This document shows positions 14,476-23,637 of a stretch of 64,000 nt of DNA, piece by piece. This stretch comes from Hymenoscyphus infarciens (Eukaryota; Ascomycota; Leotiomycetes; Helotiales; Helotiaceae). Each line of letters starts with the position of its first letter. Within the stretch, counting starts at the first letter, position 1. Location of the stretch: NCBI GenBank assembly GCA_001414345.1, contig LLCB01000247.1, positions 1 to 64,000 on the forward strand. Direction: 5' to 3'. The translations under genes were made by a program, and so were the position numbers. The notes beneath the pieces are model-generated. The model did no database searches. It was not told where the DNA came from and saw only the letters and a program-made list of their open reading frames with translations.

Positions 14476-16299
14476 TATTACGATTAGCTCTGCTAGCCCG
14501 GATTTCAGTCGAGACCAGAGGAAGACCAACGGATTGAAAGTTATTTCAGACACTCGAGTTCGCTTCCTTTCCCCGAATGAAGCACCAATCAAGGCGTCTA
14601 TTGGGTAATCCTCCTTCAAATCGAATTCGAAAATTTCCTCGTCGAGATATCTCTGCATCGAAGGCGGCACTCTTTTTCGAATTGAGATTTTTCGTTTTAA
14701 CAATTGATCGATTCTCAGTGGCGATATGATATCGTTTCCTTTCCCATTCCATCCTCCATTTCCCTTCCTTGGGGAAAACCATAGTCGAATAGAAGAACGA
14801 CGCCGCCGGGGAAAGGAATTGGACATCGCCATCCTCTCAGTATCGTGTAATTGTCTCATTTCATCGACACAAACACGTCGCTCTCTCGCCTTCCGCACTC
14901 GCGGTTTCCAGCAACCAATTCCTTTTCATAGGTCCGTACCTAAGAAAATTTTCTCTCCACCTCTCGAATCATCGAACAAACGTGATAAGCAGAGAACCCA
15001 AAAAAAACAGATGTGCAGCACAGTCCATATATGTAAGGGGGGCACAACTTCTCTTTCCCCGGTACCATAAGACATTATCACCTCATGGATTATCTGCAGC
15101 AGCCAGGCCAGCAACCGGCGCATGCAGGACCAGACCAGGCCCAGCATCGTGCGCAACGCAATCCCCCCAAAACCACTCGACCAGGAAGAAAAGCGAGAGG
15201 TTTACCCGGCATTCCGCATAAATAAAATGAAAGCAGCTCTGCAATTGGCTCACCGTCTAATCTCTAGATTGGGGAGTTAAATCACTAAACTGCATGCAGG
15301 AGATCGTCGTCTAGCATTGATGTTGGTTTCCATTGGGAAGCTCTCGCTTTGGAAGCGAGGAAAAAACGTCGGATTCTAAATCTAGCTCTTTCTGCGCAAC
15401 TTGAAGAAACTACATCACAATAACGCTATTAAAATACTCAATAACCAGTACAATACTTAATAAGTCTATTTAGACACAGTCTACATTTTTTAATTATTTT
15501 TCATAGAGCTTGCCTTTTAGTACAGGGTGTACAGAGTGCAAAAGCCGACGTTTTTTCGTTCCATCCAAGGAGGTGTTTCCATGGGGGAACGAAAGGGAGT
15601 GTGATGGACATTGGACCCTCACGACCCTCTCTAAATTAACGGACCGTTGACAGGGATACATAAACGTGTTATTAGCCGGGATATGCTGGACTCGCTTCCA
15701 GACGGGATCGTGGCCGAGATTGAAATCGGGGAGGCTAGCTGGTGGAGAGATGAGAGGAGTGTGGCCGGGCCAGGTGTTCATCCACCGTGGATGAGGAATT
15801 TGAGAGGAACGGAGGAACGAGTGGCGCGTGCAAACATGGATGAGTAAAAGATGTTCAATCTCGAGACAATGCTTTATGCATTTCAAGATTGAACAATTCC
15901 TTATGCCATTCATAAAGCAGAAACACAAACTTCGTGTACTACCTGTTGGAAGAAAAACAGGCACAAAAATCAAGTGGAGCATCAATCTAATCACAAAAAA
16001 ATATCCTCAATTCAGCCTCCTCCTCCGTGCCTTCCCTCCGTGCACCGATCATCAGCACTGACTCTTTTTCACCAGGTGTCATGATTTCAAGCTCACTTCT
16101 CCAACCTCCTCTGAAAACAAAATGACCTATCAACTCGCGCTCCCAACCCCACGATTTCTCACGATCATCATTCATGCTAAACATCGCAAGTTTTCTTTGC
16201 CACACAGTCTGTGGCGTGGCGGGTTGAAAGTTTCCAAAACCACAATAGAAATGCGTGGGCCTCTATCTGTCTACTCTACGAGAGCAAAGCACGCTCTCT
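14476..16299. other. Gene-free region
   Basis: Several frames of 60-170 codons are open here on both strands, but they overlap one another, have no recognisable motif and no supporting splice structure. I see no convincing gene, tRNA or mobile-element ends. Confidence 0.5.
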
Positions 16300-17015
16300 A
16301 TTATAAAACTAGGGTCTTATACTCTTATATATATAATAAATCAACGACTAAGTCTAATCGAGTAATTTTTGTATATATAGATAGCACTGTATTAACTTAA
16401 TAAAAGTCTCTATAATATCTAGATTATTAAAGATAATCTATATATGATTTTATAATTACTTAGGTTGTAATTAAGAGATATATTTCGCGATTTTTATTAA
16501 GATACTATACCGTCGGCGATAAAATAGCGCCAAAGAGCTATATATAAACTAAGGAGCTATATAAAGCGACCTTTTAAAATTTATTACTTCTTAACTTACG
16601 CTTTAAATACTTATTCTATTATAACTATAACTCTTTACTAGTATATCTTTTATTATATCTAAATTTACTATTTTTTAACTATTAGTTATTAAGTAATTAA
16701 TTAATTAGATTATATCTTTAGAGTTACTACGTTTTAGAGTCGCTATAACTAACTCGTATAACGAGTCAGCCAGGTATCTTAAAAAAATTAATTAATTAGA
16801 CTTTTACTTAATTATATAATTAGTTACTCTCTTTACTCACTTTACTTAATAAATCCTGAATATATAAAACTCTGAAGCTAACTAGTATAGTCTATACTAG
16901 CGTCAAAACCCTATTATTTATTAATTGGCGTTACTTTTCAATAATATTTATCGTATGAGAAAAGAATTTATAATATTTATATATATCACGATAAACGCCG
17001 CCTAGATCTCAACTT
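16300..17015. repeat. AT-rich relic, probably RIP-degraded repeat
   Basis: Composition changes sharply at both ends. Inside, TpA is very frequent, CpG and CpA are scarce and stops fill all frames. A short palindrome, CTAGTATAGTCTATACTAG, lies near 16880. At the right end GGCGTT and TTTATCGT (16925-16951) are mirrored by ACGATAAACGCC (about 16988-16999). No terminal repeat or coding motif identifies the parent element. Confidence 0.5.
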
Positions 17016-17317
17016 AACATAAGCCTGCGCGCTGTGGGAGAATAGCTTCGACGAGGTCGCTTCTTCCGTCTTTTCTCTTTCATGATTTGGCTCATAGGTT
17101 GGGAAATGTTGGCTCACGGGAAATTAAAAGAGAGGGGGTTTGTATTCCTCTAACTCAAAAATCTAGCCCTATCCAAAGGCAATTATCGAATAACCAAAAA
17201 CCCCCATTGCCGTGTACTAGCCACTAGCTACTAGCCACGAATTCATCTTAATTTCATTTCATTTCTCTCAATCTAAACCACCAACCTCATTACTACCTAA
17301 ACCCCAACCATCGCCAT

Positions 17318-18553
17318 TCAACACACAACGACCGCCATCAGAAACCCATCCCAGCCCTTTCCCCCCACAGTCTGAAGAGCCGTACACTCAACCCTCTCCG
17401 CCCCCTCCTTCCCCTCCCTCAACCAACCCATCAACCTCCTAACCCCAACCACACTTCCCTCCTCATTCCCCCAATCAACCACCTTCCCACCCCTCACAAC
17501 ATTATCAACCACAATCACCGTCCCCACCCTCCCCAATTGGAGAGCATACTTGAAATACTCGAGATTATTATCCTTATCGGCGTCTATGAAGATCATATCG
17601 TAGGGCTCAATTGGCGGGGAGGCTTGGGACATGGACGAGAGGGTTTCCAGGGCGGGACCGATTTTGATGTCTACCTTGTCGGCATAGCCGGCGTGGGAGA
17701 TGTTTTGGTGGGCGATGGCAGCGTTGGAGGGGGAGAGTTCGAGGGTTGTTAGATGCCCGGTGGGTGGGAGGGCTTTGAGGAGCCACTGTGCGTACACGTT
17801 AGTTTTCTTGTTCAGATTCTTCACTTTTTGGAGGATCTTGAATGATGAAGAGCAGCGACCATGCTACCGGTGGATAAAAATGAAGAAATGATAATGAATT
17901 GTCAGACCTCGGGAGAGCGAGGGTCCGAGTCTAAGACAGAATCATCCAAGACATTGTTCTGTGTCTGAGGCAGAGATTTACATCCCGAAGAAGAAAGAAA
18001 GTTTACCAGCAAATAGTTCGGGACTCCTCTTTAAAGCAGACCCGACTATTAACCTAAGACTTCCTTTTTCAGGGGGTCAGAGGAAACTCAAACTCTCCTT
18101 TTCCAGATCCACCATGCCCTTCAAAAAAAGAAGAAGAAGCAGAAGAAGAAGAAGAAGAAGAAGAAGAAGAAGAAGAAAAAGCATTTCCAACCTCCAAAAC
18201 TATCATCTCTTTTTCGATAGACAAAACGATATAAAAAAACGATATAAAAAATAAATAAAAAAGAAACTTACAATCCCAGAATACCCCCCCAAAGTACCAA
18301 CCTCCAGTACTCGTTTAACACCATTCATCCGCGCCAGTAAATACAAAAACTTCCCATCGTTAGGCGAGACATCGATACCAGGTAATCCCTCCCTCTCATT
18401 TCTCTCCAGAGCTCCTTGCAACGAGGCGTCTTGGGGGATGAGTGAGTCGACGAGGTATTCATCTACTGCTTCGAACTTTTGGAAGATGGAGAGGGGGATT
18501 TGGTGGGAGCCTTGGGGTTGGAGGGGTTGGCTTTGGGAGGGGGTTGAAGACAT
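17318..18553 (-). CDS. Class I SAM-dependent O-methyltransferase (caffeoyl-CoA OMT family)
   Basis: Two exons, 18553-18272 and 17785-17318, join in phase 0 to give 249 residues. The join restores the glycine-rich SAM-binding motif I, VLEVGTLGGYSGI followed by WLLKALPP (residues 82-102). FIDADKDN (160-167) matches the metal- and substrate-binding loop, and VIVVDNVVRGG (184-194) the end of the Rossmann core. Length fits the family (220-260). It should transfer a methyl group from SAM to a catechol-like hydroxyl with a divalent metal; the substrate cannot be told. The protein has no signal peptide and is likely cytosolic. The intron is 486 bp, long for this genome, with donor GTAAGT, acceptor TACGCACAG, and a (AGA)n run on the plus strand at 18123-18178. 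The start ATG at 18553 follows CAACAACAACA. Confidence 0.85.
18123..18178. repeat. AGA/TCT trinucleotide repeat in intron
   Basis: A near-perfect AGA run (AAGAAGAAGCAGAAGAAG pattern) lies inside the intron of the O-methyltransferase gene. Read on the gene strand it is a long TTC/TCT polypyrimidine tract. Confidence 0.8.
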
Positions 18554-19606
18554 TGTTGTTGTTGGGTGAGGGGTGTTGATTTGGTTGTGGTTGTGGTGTG
18601 GTGTAGGCGATGATGGTAGTGGTATGAAGATAACTTGTATTGTATTGTAAAAAACAAAAGACTCAAAGGACTTGATAAAAAACCAAAAAAAGGCCAACTA
18701 ACTAGGAAAATCAACCTCAATATATACCCCTCTTCTTCACCCCTCCTTCACCCGCATTCACACCACCCAATAATGATAGTGAACAACGGAAGTAGCGATA
18801 TTCATCGAATAACCGATCGCCGTCGTTACATCACTGATACCTTTGTATAGCCAATAGCGTCACCCTCTCGCGAATTACTTCCTTGATTAAGAAAAGCTTA
18901 ATTCACCACTTCCTTCTTATCAGATGAAAGATCACTTTACTTCATCTGATAAGGCAGAATACGCGTTTGGTTGCGTACTCAAACTTTGTTACCCGGCCTT
19001 TTGGGTCAACAAGTAATGACTTTTCTAGGCGATATCTCGACGGGATGACATGATTTTGTGGTCAACAAATAAGCAAATGGCAAGAGGATTGAGGGAAGTG
19101 GAATGCGAACTCCGTAGTGTCAACATCAATGTACAATTCTTACTCCATGCATGATTGCGAGGGGTAAATCACTATGTTGATATCACAATGCCTGAATTCC
19201 TCTGGTGGTAAGCCATGCATTATTGTTTCATGTACTGTCAATCGGACTTTTTTCTGGTTGGGTATCTTGAACATGCTCCATCGACCAGTTACCGAATATA
19301 ATACAAATCTCCCTGTAGCAACCTCCCGCTCCTTGTCATGTGTCTCCCCGAACATCTCCATCTCATGAGATGTGTGCCCGAAACCCTCTGCTCAGCCATC
19401 CTTCCGTGGCAGTGTGAAGCCAAATGCTAAGCCAAATCTTCCTTCATTTCCGTTCTCATATCTCCATTGATGCTCGGCCCGTCTATATTCCTCTCACCGA
19501 ATTCCGGAGGGTTCCTTCCAAAATAGGCCCTCATCGACACTGGTTTCCCCCAGTTGTATGTCGTTCTGTAGCAAATATAATGTTCTTTCCACCATTCAAC
19601 TATCTC
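18554..19606. other. Intergenic, upstream of the O-methyltransferase
   Basis: No gene is supported. The region is the promoter side of the O-methyltransferase and the 3' side of the Roadblock gene. It holds the perfect GATA-containing inverted repeat listed separately. Confidence 0.5.
18916..18953. promoter_or_regulatory. Perfect 13-bp inverted repeat with paired GATA sites
   Basis: CTTATCAGATGAA at 18916-18928 is repeated in inverse as TTCATCTGATAAG at 18941-18953, with 12 nt between. Each arm has a CTGATAAG/CTTATCAG core, the consensus for fungal GATA-type zinc-finger regulators of nitrogen, iron or light response. It lies 363 bp upstream of the O-methyltransferase start. Regulatory function is inferred. 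Confidence 0.45.
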
Positions 19607-20296
19607 TCATCGAAACTCAGCAGAACTGAGAACGAAGCCCTTAAGTTGTGTCTCAAGCCATCTCCCAACTTCATCCGCCTGTCTCTTGACTCCCAGTATA
19701 CTAGCTTGTGTTCTGCCTCCTGTGACGGAACTTCCAATGCTACCACTGATCGAAGGCGCCCGACTTCCGATTGAGATGTGTGTCCCACTTGATACTCTCT
19801 CCCCGATTTCGTGGTTTCCCTCATGATTCGCTGGTGGTGAGGAAGGAGGAGAGGTAGGAGTCGATGAAAGATGCGGAGTGAGTAGCGTATGCGGGTTATG
19901 GTTTGGTGAACTAGCGCTCGCAGAAGGCGTGGTAATAGGACCGATCGCTACGAAAAGAAGACCGCAGGATAGAGAGCGTAGAACCATGATACCGTGGGAG
20001 AGTTGGATGGTTATAGAGTTCATATCATTGTCGCGTGACGTAGTTTCGGAGGAGCCATCTTTCGATTGAGGGAGCGCGGAGGATATGAGGTTGTTGGTGG
20101 ATTGAAAGGGGTTATAGAGGTTCCAGAGTGTGGAGGCTACGGTTGATTGGGTTCGGAGGAGGGCGGCGGGGAGAGGGGAAGAGCTTGAGAGGAGCTTGCC
20201 ATCTGGTGATACCAGGAGGAGCGTTGGAAGCTGGGGAGAGGTGTTTTGTGAGAGGAATGTGGTGAGGGGTTTGGTGAGGAGCATTGTCTGGGACAT
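19607..20296 (-). CDS. Roadblock/LC7-domain protein, LAMTOR2/Ego3-like
   Basis: Single exon of 229 residues starting MSQTMLLTKPLTTFLSQ. Residues 1-115 resemble a Roadblock/LC7 fold: an N-terminal helix, LLLVSPDGKLLSSSS as the first strand pair, a helix with AALLRTQSTVASTLWNLY, then SITIQLSHGIMVLRS and GLLFVAIGP as the last strands. Residues 120-195 are a Ser/Pro/Thr-rich linker, and a C-terminal amphipathic helix (VKRQADEVGRWLETQL) follows. In fungi such proteins sit in the Ragulator-like EGO complex on the vacuole, which anchors Rag GTPases for TORC1 signalling; this role is by family analogy. The frame stays open upstream through a possible intron (20436-20325, GTACGT...GCAG) but has no in-frame ATG there, so 20296 is kept as start. 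Confidence 0.6.
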   Translation of the reverse strand: MSQTMLLTKPLTTFLSQNTSPQLPTLLLVSPDGKLLSSSSPLPAALLRTQSTVASTLWNLYNPFQSTNNLISSALPQSKDGSSETTSRDNDMNSITIQLSHGIMVLRSLSCGLLFVAIGPITTPSASASSPNHNPHTLLTPHLSSTPTSPPSSPPANHEGNHEIGERVSSGTHISIGSRAPSISGSIGSSVTGGRTQASILGVKRQADEVGRWLETQLKGFVLSSAEFR

Positions 20297-21214
20297 GGTG
20301 TTAGAGTGGGTAGAGAAAGGACCTGCGATGAGTTGGTATAGAGCAGAAAAATGGTGGCAGATGCCATAGCGGTATTTTCGAAGGGAAATAAATCATCTTT
20401 CTTAGCTGATTGAGAGGTGTGAGAGGTGTACGTACCAGTTCCTCTGTCGACTCGACTCTTGACAATTACTCCAGCTGCGGTCAATCGCACTTGCTGCACC
20501 TGGCAGCTTTTGGGATGGTGTTGTTGAGATGGCAGGTGCGTGGAAATGTAAATGTCCTTGGTGTTGAAGGAGGGAGGAGCATTCGGGCGAGAGAATTTTG
20601 GGCAGTGGCGGGGTTGAACTTGCTTGAGCTTGAGCTTGGAGGCAACCTCAACCGAACCATCTTCACCCCAGCTGTGAAGTGCTTGCTATTTGGACAATAC
20701 AATACAATACAATACAATACAATACAATATAATACAATACAATACCTAAATAGGTAACAACTGAAGTCAATTGCTTCACTATCTCCATTGTCACTACAAG
20801 TACACGGCTAAAATCGGTTCCACTGCTATTTATTGCCTTTCCATGCCCGCCACATCACACTGCCATAACTAACTTGCCAAATCCCGAATCCCGAATACCC
20901 AAGTTAGGCTATCCTTTCTCCTTTTCTTCTCAATTGACCTGGGTATAGTTCTTTCCCAATTGGCTATTTGATTTCATTCTAGTACCTATACCTATACTTG
21001 TGGTGCAGAAAAGATAGTTAGCTTTAGCGTCGTAGGCACAGCTGCAAAACTGACTTGCATGGTTGGTTGGAGGCAGTTGCAGTTGGCATTGGCCCATAAC
21101 ATATACCCCGCCCGATTCTATGACAGCTGTACTTTACCTACCTATACCTACCCTTCCCTCCTATCCACTCCCCCGAAATAATTCGCCCTCGAGACAACTC
21201 AACTAGGAAATCTC
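20297..21214. other. Divergent intergenic region with microsatellite
   Basis: This separates the minus-strand Roadblock gene from the plus-strand glyoxalase. It contains the AATAC array and, near 20985-21170, several TACCTATACC-type short repeats. No coding region is supported. Confidence 0.5.
20695..20745. repeat. AATAC pentanucleotide microsatellite
   Basis: About ten AATAC units in a row, with one unit changed to AATAT. Confidence 0.95.
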
Positions 21215-22872
21215 ATGCAATCCTTCCGCACACTGCAAACAATCAACAAGATAATCTTCCCTCGACTCCCCGTTACAAGTGCAGGTAAGTTGGCCAAGGA
21301 CCCGGCTACATTTCAAGGAGGGGTAGCTTTTCTGACATAGGGAGCTTGATAGCTAGCAGGAAATACGCGACCATGGCTACGGATCTGAAGACATACAAGT
21401 TCAATCACTCGATGTATGATATCGGAAATCATCTGCCATCCGAAATACAGTGCTAATAGTGGTTATAGGATCCGAGTGAAGGACCCCAAAGAATCAGGCA
21501 AGTTACAAGTCGATCAATTACAAACGCAGTATATCTGACAATACGACATAGTCAAGTTCTATGAACACCTTGGTATGAAAGTCATCAAGAATATCAAAAT
21601 CCCCGAGGCGAAGTTCGACTTATACTTCCTTGGCTACGACTCTCCCGGAGCTATCTCCCACAACAACCACTTTACCGATCGCGAAGGTCTAATTGAATTG
21701 ACACACAACTATGGTACAGAGGATGATCCAAACTACAAGGTGGCAACCGGAAATAGCGAGCCGGGAAAGGGATTCGGACATACATGCATCAGCGTGGACA
21801 ATATCCAGGCAGCTTGTCAAAGAATCGAAGACGCGGGCTACAAATTTCAGAAGAAATTGACGGATGGACGTATGCGAAGTATTGCTTTTGTTCTAGATCC
21901 AGACGGATATTGGGTCGAGGTTATTGGGCAACAACCTGTTGAAAAGAGCGAGGGTATTACTACGACTGACCTCAAAACTTATCGTATGGTAAGTAGTATC
22001 TTTAGCTGAACCATACTTCACTAGACTAGACTAACGTTTCATAGAATCACACTATGATTCGAGTCAAGGACCACGAAAAGTCCTTGAAGTTCTACAAGGA
22101 GGTTATGGGAATGGAACTTTTCCGAACAAGTGAGAATAAGGGGGCAAACTTCAATCTTTACTTCCTCGGTTATCCGGGAAAGAAGGGATCTCCGACTACC
22201 AACACAGAGGGCAATACAATTACCTCTGACAGAGAAGGAATCCTGGAATTGACTTACAACTACGGAACGGAGAAGGATGCTGAGTTCAAATATCATAATG
22301 GCAACGACGAGCCTCAGGGTTTCGGACACATCTGTACGTTCATATCTACCTTCGGACAAGCATGACGCTAATTTAATTAGGTATTTCTGTTGACGATCTT
22401 GATGCTGCTTGTCAGCGATTTGAAGATTTGGGTGTCAACTGGAAGAAGAGACTCACTGATGGTCGCATGAAGAATGTTGCGTTCGTTCTTGATCCGGATA
22501 ACTATTGTAGGTCTCACTATGTTAAGAATACGTTGGAGCTCACTTGAGATCTGCTTGTAAGGGAGTCGTTACTTTGCACACACCGCCGAAAAGTATACGA
22601 GGATAATTGCAAACTCGTCCAGGGTGTTTGGAAGAATTACAGACTGGGGTTTCTAATTCTTCAAGACATCCTCGGACAATACTTTTGACCATTCGACAAT
22701 TGCTCGAGAACTACGGTTGGCTGTACACAGAGCACTGAACGAGCCTCCCATTTCCTCTTCATTCCTCTGATATTTAATTAGAGAGTCGAAGCTAACCCTT
22801 GCATCTTCTGTAGGGATTGAAGTTGTTCAGAACGACAGCCTTGCTAAGGCGGATAGCAAATATCGAATCTAG
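21215..22872 (+). CDS. GLO1: Glyoxalase I (lactoylglutathione lyase), two-domain, probable dual targeting
   Basis: Seven exons: 21215-21284, 21341-21413, 21469-21497, 21552-21988, 22045-22333, 22381-22506 and 22814-22872, giving 360 residues. Two homologous glyoxalase folds lie in tandem: each begins HSMIRVKDPKES or HTMIRVKDHEKS and continues through GLIELTHNYGTE or GILELTYNYGTE to GFGH and VLDPDGYW or VLDPDNYW, as in yeast Glo1 (326 residues). It should isomerise the glutathione hemithioacetal of methylglyoxal to S-lactoylglutathione. Exon 1 and the start of exon 2 encode a basic Ser/Ala-rich leader ending ASRKYATMATDLK, typical of a mitochondrial presequence. The ATG at 21373 would give a leaderless cytosolic form. 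Exon 3 is only 29 nt, and the intron after it starts with GC. The last intron is long (307 bp). Confidence 0.9.
21498..21551 (+). other. GC-AG intron in the glyoxalase gene
   Basis: The exon end AATCAG is followed by GCAAGT, and the intron ends GACATAG after 54 nt. Splicing here gives AAA GAA TCA GTC AAG TTC, that is KESVKF, matching the second domain's KSLKF. The only nearby GT, four bases on, breaks the frame. Confidence 0.8.
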
Positions 22873-23637
22873 AACAAACCTCCATGTTGCATGAAGCATA
22901 TGTCAAATAAGCATAAAGAAAAATCCCGCTAATTTCTATCCGTGTTCCCCGAGCCCTTTGTTTGCTGAACTCAGGTGACACTTTGCTTGCTTACACGAAG
23001 CCATTATGTATGTGGCCTTGCCTCGACGGTGCAGCCGGGCGACTTGATACTCGTTCCTAGATGGTGGGGTAGGTTTGGTGGCGTCCATGAATTGACGGGG
23101 GCTTACAAGAAACGATAAAGCGGCAATTATTATTCTATGGGACAACTGAATGGATTGTTTCAGAAGATCTGGGTTAATATTCTAAAATGTTTTAAGCGAT
23201 TGGAATACGGTTTTGAATTGTCTCCGAGAGCTCGAACAACGAGAGCTATTTACTGCCGCTTTATTGTCTAAGTTGAATGCACCCTGAATGACCTAGTCCT
23301 CCTGCATAAAACGCGGGGGTGGGCCAAGGGTAATCTTTTTACCCCACCATTTTCATGGACCCGACCTCGCTGCTACTGTGCTCATGAATTCTTCTTCTTC
23401 TCTATCTTGTCTTACTTTGAATACTTGTTTCTCTTCAATCTGTTCCACTGCATTATCTTCAAATTCCCGCTTCCGTGGAATCCCAACGAACCGGGTTTGT
23501 CGTATTCACCTCGTTCAATACCCCGCATTTCGAAGTACCACTAAAGTGAACTTCCCCAGAAGGCTATTTTCAGTTACCCAAATACTTCAAACAAACAGAC
23601 TTGGACAGGCCCCCATTAACCAAAATCAAAGAAAACA
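22873..23637. other. Intergenic and 5' leader of phosphoglycerate dehydrogenase
   Basis: The first 500 bp hold no supported gene. From 23384 an upstream frame of 116 codons (ATG AAT TCT TCT) overlaps the dehydrogenase start in another frame; see the findings. The bases before the main ATG, AAAACA, suit a fungal start. Confidence 0.5.

Noticed and set aside
14425..14898. 157-codon minus-strand frame upstream of the decayed regulator
   Set aside because: It overlaps the broken zinc-cluster region only at its last residues (LLRREGFE); the rest has no motif, unusual composition and no splice link.
21285..21359. Glyoxalase exon 2 starting at 21360 (acceptor AGCAG)
   Set aside because: That join puts a stop nine codons on; the acceptor at 21340 keeps the frame into the ATG GCT ACG start.
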